Below are positions 8,429 to 19,984 of a stretch of DNA of 64,000 bases, in pieces (position 1 is the first letter of the stretch; every line of letters begins with the position of its first letter). The translations under genes were made by a program, and so were the position numbers. The notes under the pieces were generated by a model. That model did no database searches. It was not told the DNA's origin and saw only the letters and a program-made list of their open reading frames with translations. Source of the DNA: Symsagittifera roscoffensis (taxonomy: Eukaryota > Xenacoelomorpha > Acoela > Convolutidae); NCBI RefSeq assembly GCF_963678635.1, contig NC_087071.1, positions 21,793,194 to 21,857,193 of the forward strand, given 5' to 3'.

Positions 8429-10383
8429 GATGTTTTTATGGCGCTCCTGGGTGTTATTCTTTTTAACATCATGACCGGCAGAACCATTAACGAGAACTCC
8501 GCGCCGAGCGGATGCTCATAAAAAAGCCCTAACTACCGGGGCGGAGGGGTAGTTCAACACGCGGAAGCCTTCCGGATTCCCGCGATCAGCTTTTTAACCT
8601 AGTCAAGAGCAAAAATTCAGCAACCAGGAAGGGTGGGGGATTTGCGGTCCTGTCTTTTTCTGAGTGATGCGTGACCAAAAACACTTAAAAATATACAAGA
8701 AACCAAAAAAAAGTAGTATAGTACCTAAGAAAAAACAAAAAAACTTATACATAACCGAAAAAACCAAGAACAGTAAAAAAGTATAAAATCAGTAGAAATC
8801 ATCCCCCCAGACGAGATGTGATCCGACCCTCCCGTTTGTTATTGTTACATATATTTTTGTTACAGGAATTTATATCAGTCAAAATCTTTACGATCAATTT
8901 TGTGGCCCGTTTGTGATGCTTGTACTGTAGGGTTATTTAAGCACTTTAATGATAATTTGCGCTCAATCCGCAAGGGTCTCGGGATTAGAGAAGAAGACTG
9001 ATCCGGCAAGCAGTGCAAGGAGCGACAAGAAGGGGCTCAAAGACAACAACAACCGACTGTTGGGTACCGTTAACAAGTTTTGTATCCCTTTCGGTACAAA
9101 AAGTAAGATAATGATCTGTGGGGGTCTGGACAGTGACTGCACTGTAGTGATCCTTCACCGAACTGCGAATATCCGAGTTACGCACCTTTATTCGGTTATT
9201 GAACAAAGCTGGAGGGGTATAATTTTACTAGTATTACTATTTATACAGCCTATATTAAAACTCCTATACAGTTCTTCAGTGAAAAACATAGCAAGCAGAC
9301 CTGTTTTTAGGATCAAAATAGCGATATCTTGACCCCCCACAAATCACAATTTTTGAGATATCGATATATTTTGAAAAGGAAAAAAGCACTATAATAGTTA
9401 GTTACATCGTAATTGTACTAGTAAAATAGGTAAAACCTGTTAAGTTTAGTTCAGAAGTGGTTGGAACTAATTGGGTGGCAAAAACCGAATTTTCGTGATT
9501 TTTGAAAAAACAAAACGCTAAAAATAACAAAATAACAAAATATCGAAATTTTTTAGTAAGGACAGTAAAAATTTTTGTTCGGATAACATTCACTAATGAA
9601 TCGACAGGTTTTAAAACCCGTTTGCCGATAACCTTCCGGGTTAAAGTGAAATGGAACTTAACGTGTTTGATTTAGTGTATTCATCAATCCGGAAGTCCAA
9701 ACAACATTGTTTTGGAAAAAAATTTCAGCTGGAATGTTTTAGATTGGTTTTTTTTGCATTGAACTAGAAGCGTATAGACCTTCTGAGCTCGGTTCAATAA
9801 TTTTTAGGTCGGAGAGAACAGAATTGCGAAAAAAAGTTAAGCGGAACCTATAAAAGAAAAAAATTTTTGACTTTAGAAAAAAGACGTTTTGGTTAATAAC
9901 TTTGAAACAACTGGAAAGATCCAGTTGATCTTGGTACCAATAGATCAAAAATTAGGAGAGCTTTCTCATAAATTGTTCAATTAATCGAAAAAATAAGCGT
10001 GAAAGTTTTTTAAGATTGTTTTTAGCAATATTACTAATTCGTGAAGGTAGACCCTTCACGTTTTGTAAATTTTTTTGGAAAGCCCTTATACCCCTACCAA
10101 AGGGTAGTGACGGTTGTATAAGGCAATTTCACGCTGTTCTAGACGAAATGAAAAGGTTAAGGAAACCAAAAAACCACAATCGAGTCGAAACTAGGCTAGT
10201 CATAAGACCCTTCACAGTTAAGGTGAATTGTCAAGTAAGAGGCTTAGCATCGATCCGGAAGGGTCTAGGGACGGAAAATACCACCTTCATAGTTAGTTCC
10301 TAAAGCATATTAGCATCGGAGAACGTATCTGGAAGGGTATCGGGTGAAAATTTTAAAAGTCTCTGAAAAGCTATTTTTACAAA
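8429..10383. other. Unassigned ~2 kb, no gene supported
   Basis: Contains frames of up to ~127 codons (8949-9332) with no recognisable motif and no codon-like bias. Short copies of the later minisatellite motif occur here: AATCCGCAAGGGTCTCGGG near 8966, ATCCGGAAGGGTCTAGGG near 10254 and CTGGAAGGGTATCGGG near 10329. An imperfect palindrome CAGTGACTGCACTG is at 9130-9143 and again near 11459. It may be untranslated or LTR-like sequence of an unrecognised element. Confidence 0.4.
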
Positions 10384-11392
10384 CATGGAGGGGTCCCAAC
10401 CCGGAAGGGTCCCGATTTTGCCAATCCGGAGGGGTCCTATTTTTGCCAATCCGGAAGGGTCCTATTTTTGCCAATACGGAAGAATCCCAAATTCGACAAT
10501 CCGGTGAGGTCCTATTTTTGCCAATCCGGAAGGGTCCCAATTTTGCCAATCCGGAAGGGTCCCAATTTTGCCAATCCGAAGGGGTCTTATTTTTGCCAAT
10601 CCGGAAAGGTCATAGTTTTGCCAATCCGGTAGGTTCCTATTTTTGCCAATCAGGCGGGGTACTGTTTTTGCCAATCCGGAGGGGTCCCCATTTTTCCAAT
10701 CCGGGGAGGGGTCCCAGTTTTACCAATCCGGAGGGGTCTTGTTTTTGCCAATCCGGAGGGGTCCTGTTTTTGCCAAACCGGAGGGGTACTATTTTTGCCA
10801 ATCCGGAAGGGTTCCAAGTTCGCCAATCCGGAGGGGTCCTATTTTTACCAATCCGGAAGGGTCCCAATTTTGCCAATCCGGAAGGGTCCCAATTTTTCCA
10901 ATCCGGAGGGGTCCCAGTTTTACCAATCTGGAGGGGTCTTGTTTTTGCCAATCCGGAGGGGTCCTGTTTTTGCCAAACCGGAGGGGTACTATTTTTGCCA
11001 ATCCGGAAGGGTTCCAAGTTCGCCAATCCGGAGGGGTCCTATTTTTATCAATCCGGAAGGGTCCCAATTTTGCCAATCCGGAAGGGTCCCAATTTTGCCA
11101 ATCCGAAGGGGTCTTATTTTTGCCAATCCGGAAGGGTCATAGTTTTGCCAATCCGGAAGGGTCCTATTTTTGCCAATCAGGAGGGGTCCTGTTTTTGCCA
11201 ATCCGGAGGGGTCCCAATTTTTCCAATCCGGAGGGGTCCCAGTTTTGCGAATCCGGAGAGGTCCTGTTTTTGCCAAACCGGAGGGTTACTATTTTTGCCA
11301 ATCCGGAAGGGTCCCAAGTTCGCCAATCCGGAGGGATCCTATTTTTGCCAATCCAGAAGGGTCCCAGTTTTGTCAATCCGGAAGGGTAATAT
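10384..11392. repeat. Minisatellite, 25 bp unit, about 40 copies
   Basis: Unit CCAATCCGGAGGGGTCC + TATTTTTG with A/G and CCTA/CCCA variants. Nearly all units are exactly 25 bp. Because 25 is not a multiple of 3, every plus frame reads the same 25-residue peptide cycle (NPEGS, QSGGVLFLPIRRGP), so long frames (one of 351 codons from 10344) are open without being genes. Higher-order structure is visible: a marked unit (CAAACCGGAGGG) recurs at 10774, 10974 and 11274, i.e. 8 and 12 units apart. One unit near 10698 has a 2 bp insertion. Confidence 0.92.
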
Positions 11393-12114
11393 TTCGTAAA
11401 GACAAAAGAAAAGTACATAATGAAAGGTATTAGGTTATTAAGAGTCAGGCTAGGAACCAGTGACTGCACTGGTAACTTGCTCTTTATAGAGACCAGACTG
11501 AAAACAAAACAGGTCTTAACCCGGATATTCGCGACACTAATTGAACAAGAATTTGTCACTGATTTTTGTGTATTGAAATCCAAATCAATTTTTGGAAAAT
11601 TGATTGCGTTGAGGATTTTAGTAGGTCTAGCTCGGGCAATCCGAAGGCAGATAGATAACACAGGACTCGCTGGGTGCAATAGACGCCCACTTGAGAAAAT
11701 TACTGCATTCTAGTTTCGTCTGTTTGGTGCAGCACCGAACAGGGAAAGCTCTTTCTTTAGAAACAAGTTCGTCTATTACATAGCGACTGACTAAAGTACA
11801 AAACACAAACGTTTTCCATAGTTTTTTTTGGTTTCAAATCAATAATATCTGTCTTGATTGGGTAGTGAGAGTACTATCTTTTTAATAAATTGATATCACC
11901 AGACTCTGCTAGCTTCATATCTTACAAATATTAATCGATTATTGTGAATAAATTGTATACACGCTGTAATGTGATAAAATACAAGGATTCGTGGTCACTA
12001 CTTAAGTGAAACTTTTGAAATTTAATGTGTTGTGTTATTATTATCAGTAGTCAGACTACAAGGACACTAGCAATCAAATTGAGTGTATGGGCAGTAAGAA
12101 GTTATAAATTGAAA
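11393..12114. other. Unassigned spacer before Gag-like ORF
   Basis: No gene supported. A second CAGTGACTGCACTGG palindrome is near 11459. The sequence becomes AT-rich from 11800. It could contain the 5' LTR or leader of the retroelement that begins at 12115, but I found no matching 3' LTR. Confidence 0.35.
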
Positions 12115-13941
12115 ATGAGTCTAGACAAGTCAAGGATACCTAAACTAAGTGATAGCTCCAGGAAATTCTTACCAGAGAAACAGAGAAAAGCAATGAACGA
12201 CCTTTTTGTGGAAAAGATCACACGTTACCGGACCGACAAAGGGAGGAAAGTTTCAGGCAGAATAGTTGCAACTAGGAGTCAAGAGTCGTCAGAAGGACAA
12301 AAGGCAATGTTAGAAGTAAATGTCCATCCAGACCCTGCCATGGATGAGAATCGGGAGGGACATGGACCGGAGGGGAGAGGAAACAGAAGATTGGCGAGTG
12401 AATCTACTCAGGTAGAACAAGGCCAAGATTTTGCCACTTCCACCGGGACCCTGGACCGAGAAGAGATGTCGGAACTGTCCGACATCTCTACTGAAAATGG
12501 GGCGACTACAACATCACCCACAGACATCACCATGGTGCTTGGCGTGACGGAGAAACCGGCAACTTCCTGATCGTTTTCAGAAAGAGTGAAGAACACTTTC
12601 GGAAACTTCTTTCCATTTACCATGGGAACGGGTACAGGCAATGTTGCAGAAACCCAGAAAGAAGGAGAGGATGATGACGAGCAAGATGACTTTGGATCTC
12701 AAGTCAGTCTCAATAGTTCGACTCAGGAGAATGACGCATACACCGATAGAAAGACTGGCATCATGGACCAATTTGGTGTAGTGAGGACAAAAAGCAAGCC
12801 CCAAAACGGATCAGGTGAGTCAGGAGACTTTGTGAACATGACGAATTCGGAAATGCGAACTGGGAAGAATAGAAACACAGGGCTATGTAACGCACCTGCG
12901 GATCCACAAGTGGATAATGAAAAGACGTCGAGGCAGAAAATCAAGACCCGAGTCACGACCAGCACCAAGCTACCTGGAACCGACAGGGTGACACCGCCAC
13001 TTGTCATGCCATTAGTGGACAACGGAGCATCAATTGAAGAAGCCTTGATCAACATAGTGGGCAGCATAGGAGAACAGAATGAACAGATGTCCTTAAGAAT
13101 GAGTGAACTAGAAAGGGCAGTCCACGTCGAGAGAGAAATTCTGCGGTAACAGATCAACCGCAACAGACAAGAAGTGAGTAGAAGCGAAAAACGCTTGAAG
13201 GAGAGAATGGATGAACACATGGCTAAGAACTTGTCACGAATGACGAGGGAAGCCGACATGGAGAAGCTCAGAATTCAACAACAGCAGACTCTTGGGACTC
13301 TTGACACGAAGATAGACGCGATGATGGAGAGGCGAACTCAGGCTACCATGGATAGGTTGGATGGGCTACTAGGCAGCAGGAGTGGGTCAAAAAAAGGGGA
13401 ACCGAACTCGGGAGAACCCAGCAGGGAGCCGAGAGTGAACTTTAATGAACAACCCAATAGAAGAAGGACATATGGATCCACTAGAGAAAGGGGCAGTTCA
13501 TCCAGCTATGCCACAGGGGACAATTGATCACGGGTCCCAAACATCAGAGGAAGTTCAGCTGGCAACAGACCGACCTCAAACGAACGACCGACGCAAGATA
13601 CACATGCAACTGGGAGATGTGATTCCAGGAACTGGAGTCATGCGAATCAAGGAAGAAGTCATTCGGTCAGAAGGGGAAATCCAGAGCCTATATCAGGGGG
13701 CAATGATGCTCAAGAGGGGCATTCAAGAGACGCTACATCACTGGCCACAGCCTTTGAACCTCTGAACAGGTCCCTGGAAAAATTCCTAACGAGGTTATCT
13801 AGGACCACTGAACGTAGTGAAAAGTCCAGAAGGGTTTTTGAGAAACCAAGAGCTACAAAGACGAATCTGATGGCTGTATTGATACCTGGATAGAGGTGAT
13901 GAAACTGCATTTTGAAGAAGAGGACTTGTCAGAAAGAGTGA
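12115..13941 (+). pseudogene. Gag-like ORF of a gypsy-type retroelement, with in-frame stops
   Basis: One plus frame starts MSLDKSRIPKLSDSSRKFL at 12115 and continues through stops TGA (12568), TAA (13147) and TGA (13525). It includes an acidic/coiled region with EQNEQMSLRMSELERAV and an RS/Q-rich stretch. After a frameshift near 13855 the text KSYKDESDGCIDTWIEVMKLHFEEEDLSE appears in two halves (SDGCIDTWIEVMKLHFEEE); this is a capsid-domain start that I recognise from Gag proteins annotated in corals and other invertebrates. The rest of the capsid, protease and RT are missing: the sequence jumps at about 13941 straight into integrase. Clearly a dead copy. The element class (Ty3/gypsy-like) is inferred from the integrase. 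Confidence 0.65.
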
Positions 13942-15236
13942 ATTCAACGAGTTGGTACAGATTGACCACCAGAAAATATGTATGACAGACAGTGGCTATA
14001 ATCAGGTCTTGGTCATGATAGACCACTTCACGAAGTATGCAGAGGCCGTGCCCTGCATAACTACCTCAGCAGAAGAGACGTGCGATCACCTAATCAATAC
14101 GTGGATAGCGAGACATGGTTATCTATGACGTTTCAATTGGATAACGGAACAGCTTTCGTGGGAGGACTTAGGAAAGACCTCATGAGACGCTCAAAGGTGG
14201 CTCAAGCTCACTCCACGACATATCATCGCCAGACGAATGGTTTAGTGGAAAGGCAAAATCGAACGTTGGTGTCGATGCTGAGGGTATATTGTTCCAGGTA
14301 CATGACCGATTGGGACAGATACCTTCCACAGGTGATGGGAGCTTACAACAGCACACAAAACTCCACCACTGGTGTTTGTCCACATATAATGCTAGCCGGA
14401 AACGAAAAGTCTTTGCCCTTGACTTTCTTTTACCCAGAGTATGAGGGGAAGAAAACATCACCACAAGTCTACGTGAGGGACGTGATTAGACGTCAACAAG
14501 AACTGAACGACTTGTGTAGACGGAACACTCGACAGGAACAGGCAAAGCAGAGGAAAAGATTTGATAAAAAACCCGCCTGGTGCAAAAGCTTCCTCGGTAG
14601 GAGACTACGTATGGGTATTTCAAATTGTTATACCACCAAAAAGAACGAAAAAGATCCTAAAGAATTTGAGGGGACCCTGCATGATTACGGAAGTGCACCA
14701 GGAGGGGCGTTTTTATAATTTGAGTACTGGCCGAGCCGCTCACTACGAAAACGTTAAGCCACATAACCCATCGACAGAATACTGGTGTATACCTCCAGAC
14801 ATGAAAGAGGTGGATTATCTGATGATGAACCCTGCCTCTGAGGTCAACGAGAAGGGCACCAGGGAAAAGAATGACGCGAATGAGGTCGTAGAGGAAGGGT
14901 CAAGTCCACCACTGGACCTGGGTCCTAACGAGGTGACTGAAGCAGATGAAGAAACCTTACCCTACGCAGAAGAGGACTGGCAAGACCCCAAACAGATGGA
15001 GGTCATCAAGAATTTAGAGCCAGATCTTCCGTTTACCATACAGACCCGGCAGAGCGACAAGACAAGACTCACGAAAAAATACAATCCTTCCGGAGATGAC
15101 TTCGTACTAGACAGAATGGATATGAAGAAGATAGTGGAGGATTTGGTGGGTCTCGAAGAAGTAACCTTATCGCAAGACATCGACATAGTCCAAGCCCGAG
15201 GTAGAATTCGACGACGAGCAACAGCATTCCCATGAA
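13942..15236 (+). pseudogene. Retroelement integrase with C-terminal tail, frameshifted
   Basis: Integrase core in three frames: NELVQIDHQKICMTDSGY and MIDHFTKYAEAVPC (first Asp, about 13950-14120); then LDNGTAF (second Asp, about 14137) and TNGLVERQNRTLVSMLRVY (Glu, about 14243); then after a shift near 14590 GDYVWVFQIVIPP, a GPY/F-like LRGPCMITEV and an acidic tail ending KKYNPSGDDFVLDRM and GRIRRRATAF. The D, D(x~35)E triad is visible, so this belongs to the DDE integrases of LTR retrotransposons. The zinc-binding HHCC region and all upstream pol domains are absent. Two frameshifts make it non-functional. Downstream ORFs may belong to the same element. Confidence 0.8.
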
Positions 15237-15261
15237 CAAGACTTGACGAAACCCCGCTGTC

Positions 15262-16020
15262 TTGGAATGGCTGAACGAAATGACGTCAGAGCCAAAGGAG
15301 AGCAGTGTCACAATTCAGAATGTAGACCGTGAGGGCATGAAATACATAAAAACCGAGCAGAATGATCCTTCATGGGCTGCCCAGGAATGGCAACTACTCA
15401 TTGCTGCATCCAATCTCGACTTAATATCCGGTATGCAATCGACGGGGACGTCGAAGGATATTTTTTTCCGGGGAGTGGGGTTAGGACTTACCCACACTGA
15501 AAAATTATTAATAAAAATTAAGAATAGCAAGAGAGACAGGTGATCTAGAAGCAGAAACAGGCAATGACCCTAAGAAACCGGACATAGGGAGGGTAGTTAA
15601 GTCATATTTTAACTTGCCAAACGAATGCTCAAAAAGCATAAATTTGACAGATAGCGATTTTATACTTACAAGTAAGGCATGTGCGATAGCAACCACAGCG
15701 GACATGCGTTTTACGACAGCGTTAGCAGCGGATTTTAAGAGAGAATAGAAAAATTTGGACTTAAAGACCAGGAATATGAGGCGTAGCAGCCTTGCCTCCG
15801 GCGGCGTCGCAGGTACCAGGAAACTATCTATGCTTCTTGGTGACGAGGGCGACGGAGAGGCAGAATATGGACCCGGAAAACCTAGTCTTGTCCTTGACCA
15901 GACTGGGAGACTTTCTTGTGGATAGGGAAGTGAAGGAACTCTCGCTTCCGGTGTACGACCTGAACCGAGGACGACTGCAGCCACGGGAGCAGTAAGCACT
16001 GATACACGTAATCTTTTCTG
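15262..16020 (+). pseudogene. Unrecognised ORF following integrase, in two frames
   Basis: First part 15262-15543 starts MEWLNEMTSEPKESS and includes DPSWAAQEWQLLIAAS. It shifts near 15536 into a frame reading TGDLEAETGNDPKKPDIG, KSYFNLPNECSKSINLTDSDF and RMRRSSLASGG-like text, with stops near 15748 and 15930, ending at 16020. No family recognised. Base composition matches the upstream integrase, and the position suggests an accessory ORF of the same retroelement. Confidence 0.4.
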
Positions 16021-16424
16021 ATACTTATATACAAGTATACTTACATAAGAAGTTATATTTAAGTTTAGGTTGCATGCAGGAAGGTGTCATAGTAAGTGTG
16101 TTGTGTGTGATATGTTTTGTGTTATGTCATTAGGACCCTGGATAAGTGACCATGAATAACCGAATGACGGTCTTAGGGATAGATCCAAAGTTTGGACTGC
16201 CCATTCATAGGTCGAATTCCAAAGTTTTAGCAACAAATTGATTTTAATAAATTTTAGGATCAAAATCTTTTAATCTGACAGTCTTAAATAAATTTTATTG
16301 TAAAATTAGAGTAAAGCTGACAAATGTGATATTCGTGACCTCTTTTCTAGATCCTGATTGATCGTTTAATTATTCACTTGATTTCAATGCATCAAACTGA
16401 TAATAGAATCGAATCTGAAAGAAC
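16021..16424. other. Spacer between retroelement ORFs
   Basis: About 400 bp, AT-rich in its second half. No ORF and no LTR-like match found to 11393-12114 or 19500-19920. Confidence 0.4.
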
Positions 16425-17329
16425 ATGGACAAGTTTGATTTGGATGAATATATGGACCTGGCAGAGGCGTGAGTAGGTCCGATGATAGATGCGATCTATC
16501 GTCGGCTGATGGACCGAGACTTTGCTCTGGAGGACCCAGAGGTAGTCATGTTGCTGGCCACCTTAATAAAAATCTTGGGGCATGATAACCGTGGGGACCG
16601 CCCCACGGAAGTCTTATTGATGGCAGCATACGGAGAGAGGGGAGTTCTAGACCGCCTGAACATGAGGGTGATGAGGTGGAGAAACGGGGCTCTCTCAGGA
16701 AGTGACTTGGCGAACGAGCCTGGATTGGGAAGTTCAAGGACCTACCAGCCAGGTGAGATGCCTCTGCCAACCAAGCCTAGGCCTGGTCTGAGAAGGATGC
16801 ATCAGGAGATGAACTGCGAGGCTGCCTCGTCTGGTTCACAACTGAGAGCAGCTGTGCCACCAAAGAGGGCGAGAGTAGAAGAAGAGGTTCAGACGAACGA
16901 AACTACGCAAGATCTTAACGGAACGATAGAAGAATTGGAGAAGACCAGAAGGAAGCTGGACAAAATGGCCAAAACCATGCTCAGTATGGAAGAAGACAGA
17001 GACATGTGGAAGAGTCTGTTTGAAGATTGCAATAAGAAACAGGGCGAAGAAATAGAGCGCTTGAGTCGAGAGTACAAAGAGCAAGAGCGATCGGAGCGGC
17101 TGGCGTTGACGACAGCTGTAGAAAAAGTGATACCTACAAGGAATATTCCTCTTGGGCAGTCCCAGATGGAACTTTTGACGCCTCGCGAGTTGAGTCAAAC
17201 GACGGAGACGCAATTCCCAGCTACAACTGGTCGAGTGACAATCCCGGACCCGAGCGACACTCTAGGTGACCCAGTCGTGGAGCAAACAGTGAAAAAAATT
17301 GATATAAACAGCTGGACGACTGGTCTCTA
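16425..17329 (+). pseudogene. Coiled-coil accessory ORF of retroelement (one early stop)
   Basis: Starts MDKFDLDEYMDLAEA at 16425. A TGA at 16470 interrupts the frame, which then stays open from 16482 to 17329 (MIDAIYRRLMDRDFALEDPE...LLATLIKILGHDNRGD, PTEVLLMAAYGERGVL...LNMRVMRWRNGAL). Residues ~165-225 form a charged heptad region (EELEKTRRKLDKMAKTMLSM..), a likely coiled coil. The wording is like a protein family often predicted in coral genomes and linked to SGNH-bearing retroelement ORFs, and an SGNH remnant does follow here. Function unknown; a structural or Gag-like role is plausible. The single nonsense codon makes the long product unlikely. Confidence 0.55.
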
Positions 17330-17337
17330 ATAGGAAT

Positions 17338-17714
17338 ATGCCAGGTTCCGGGGTGACCGCACTCTATGGAACAATAGATGATACGGGCAGAGTACGACTC
17401 TCCCAAGAGACGATGACGAGAACGGGAGTTAGTGATACAACGTCACCAACAAGGAACTCTAAGTCCCGGACAGGAAAATACGAGAAATGCCGATGAAGAA
17501 AGTGTCCCGATTGATTGATGTGCAGAAGAACAGCCAGGTGAATAATAACTTCACAGGAGTTCCGGACACGGATCCGCGAGCTTGCTTCAATCGATCGACT
17601 TGGAGCCCAGCAGTAAATCTGCAGCAACCACCACTTGGGACATCACATCTGATACTGGGTGACAGCTTGGTGAGAATACTCCAGAACTTGAGGACCTGGT
17701 GGTATGGGAACTGA
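17338..17714 (+). pseudogene. SGNH/GDSL-hydrolase ORF remnant
   Basis: Begins MPGSGVTALYGTIDDTGRVR (17338-17468) and, after a frameshift, continues in another frame with PRACFNRSTWSPAVNLQQPP and then HLILGDSLVRILQNLR (about 17640-17697). ILGDSLVR is block I of SGNH hydrolases (G-D-S with the nucleophile Ser), in a context I recognise from SGNH proteins linked to invertebrate retroelements. The remaining SGNH blocks (Gly, Asn, Asp-x-x-His) are absent, apparently deleted at about 17700. The fragment cannot be an enzyme. Confidence 0.55.
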
Positions 17715-19499
17715 TGAAACCATGGTGGTGTCCGAGTCCTAATGTCGATTCGATATTGCGTGCGACAAAAGACGCGCAGAAAGAACTGAATGCAGACTGT
17801 AACTTGCGTGACCTGAACATCCTTTATAATTTGATGACGACAGCCTCTAAGAGTAATGGAGAAGACAAAGTAGAGTTGCCCGGCTGGCGACCATAGGAGT
17901 GGGTCAAACCTGGTAGTTGTCTGGCAGATGTCTGTGGACTGGAAGGTCACATCTGTGGAGGTCTGGATTGCGTAAGGACCCTGGAGAAACAACACAAGCA
18001 ATTGACGATACTGTTTGGGAACATTGTGATGAAAGGGAGAACGGAAACGGAATTGATTGCAGATTGCCATGGAGCAACCGAGGTGAATATAGTGACTGCA
18101 CTAGGACTCTACAGCATGTTTGATTCTCTAGAGTCACTATTGAATCTAGAACAAAAGCATGAGGTGGTCACGACCATCAGTGTAGAAGTGTTTCCATGAG
18201 TTTTGCAAACTGAACAAAAGTATATAGGAAAGTGGAGGGAAACGATCGAGGCGTAAATGAACATCCGGCACAGGGAAACTTATCGCAGACCTTCGGGAGC
18301 ACGATATTTGGTGGGATCGACATTAGCTCTAATGTGCAAGAGCAGATACCCAGTGCATTTTGTAGCGGTGAATGTGAAGAGTACGAGGACGATCGTGGAT
18401 CAAGCCTTCTCAGTACCAAAATGCGTAAGACTAGAGAAATGTCAGAAAAATTTTACAACTTACTGTGCAAAATGTTCTCAGCAGTTCCGGAGAGGACTAA
18501 AGAGAACTTAGAATCGATACTGGGAAAGAAGTTTATGGGATAGGCCAGTGGGAACTTCAGTGACTTTGAAAGACAAAAGCAGAAAGGATCGAAAGTCACG
18601 TCATACAATGCAGTAGATGAGAATGATGAAGTTCACCGAGTGATGATGGTAGTGGAACCACTACTGGATGCTTCGGAAAAGCATAATTGGAGGAGCATCA
18701 TTTCAACACATGATGAGTTCCCCTGCCATTGCTTGCTACAAACATGGTGGTACCCCGGACGTAGTAATCTGGTGTTGATCTGGGACTGTGGAGAGCTGCT
18801 CTCCATGGGTTTACCAGAGTTATCACAGCCCATAACGATAGTGATGGTAGGAGTTATGATGGCGATAAGATGGCTGGAAGCTCATGTAGGGGAAAACAAT
18901 CGACAGGAAACGCCTAAGAATGAGCAATTGCAGGAATTGGATTGTCCAAAAGATTTAGATCTTTTTGAGACAATAAGCAAAACGTTGAACATTCCGATGG
19001 AAGTGAAAAATATATGGGCCCGAAGACGACTGATGCCATGGTTCAGAGCCAACATGACTGCATGATTGTACGAAAATGCCAAGAAACATATGTCGAAGCA
19101 CATCAGAGTGTACAGTGCGTATCAGCTGGACATTGGAGCAGGAGCTTTCAAGCGAGCTTTTGTAACTCATCGGAATGCAGCAACCACCGCAGTGAAGAGA
19201 ACTTCTAGGACAAGTGAATGTGACGGAAGGTAAAAAGAAGAGATGTTTAAGGAAGACTTGGAGAAAAACGTGACGTTGTGCTTCCGCAACAGCTTCTGCC
19301 GAAACAGAAAAACTAACGTCGATTGTCTACCTTGTTGTAAACAATGAGTAGAAGAGCAGAAGTGTTCGAGGATTGCTTCCAACAGCGTCAGAACAGCTAC
19401 CGACGTGTTGCGAGACACAGAGACGGAAAGTATGGAGTCAATGTCACAGGAAGAGGAGATGGAACATTGACGAATGGCCGAAAGAAACAAAATTAGAAG
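17699..19499 (+). pseudogene. Long decayed accessory ORF(s) of retroelement
   Basis: One frame runs 17699-18511 with stops at 17894, 18197 and 18254 (NADCNLRDLNILYNLMTTAS; CGLEGHICGGLDCVRTLEK; YLVGSTLALMCKSRYPVHF; CVRLEKCQKNFTTYCAKC). A second frame runs 18232-19499 with stops at 18541, 19063, ~19231, ~19344, ~19466 (SEKFYNLLCKMFSAVPERT; FPCHCLLQTWWYPGRSNLV; YSAYQLDIGAGAFKRAFVTH; NVTLCFRNSFCRNRKTNVD). The regular recovery of protein-like text after each stop shows point-mutation decay of once-long ORFs. The WWYPGRSNLVL block is familiar from coral predicted proteins, but I know no function. Cys-rich pieces may have bound zinc. Confidence 0.5.
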
Positions 19500-19920
19500 A
19501 GTTTAGAAGTTTTAGAACTTCTAAACGACGAACAAAGGGAACAAAGAAGCAACGAAAGAGAAGATGTTAAAACTCAGAATTGTTTTGTGTGTGACAAAAA
19601 ATCAACTGAGAAACAAAGCAACTAAGTTTGCAATTGAAGATGAAAAGAAAACATTAGTTGAGTTTTGAAAATTAAAGAATTTGTTGCATTTATATTTTTG
19701 CATTATGATTTTAGTTAGTGGCTTTAGAGGCACTCACTATTTATTTAGAAAGGGTTGAGTGGAGAGTATACTAAATACTCCAGCCTGGATGATTATTTTT
19801 CATCAACTAAGACTACTGATAACTTTGTGGTGACATGAAAGGCTTGTGTAATCTCTTGAAGAGGGAGATTATTTCATTGTTACTTCTAACCACCGAGTTT
19901 CTTTGATAATTGTAAATTTT
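19500..19920 (+). other. Possible 3' untranslated region of the retroelement
   Basis: Non-coding, ~400 bp, including GGTTGAGTGGAGAGTATAC. No polypurine tract or LTR boundary is convincing. It ends where a degenerate PLE 3' terminus begins (19921). Confidence 0.35.
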
Positions 19921-19984
19921 GTGAAAAATTTTAAATCCTAATGATGCACAAATTGTGCGAAAACTTTTAAATTAACATTTTAAA

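Noticed and set aside
8949-9332. 127-codon open frame
   Set aside because: No motif, no homologous block elsewhere in the window, and a hydrophobic tail that looks random.
10344-11399. A 351-codon open frame with repetitive peptide
   Set aside because: The period of 25 bp makes all plus frames open; frames on the other strand are also long. No start context, no non-repeat domain. Treated as a minisatellite, not a gene.
11393-19920. LTRs for the Gag-integrase element
   Set aside because: I compared the flanks at 11393-12114, 16021-16424 and 19500-19920 by eye and found no convincing direct repeat.
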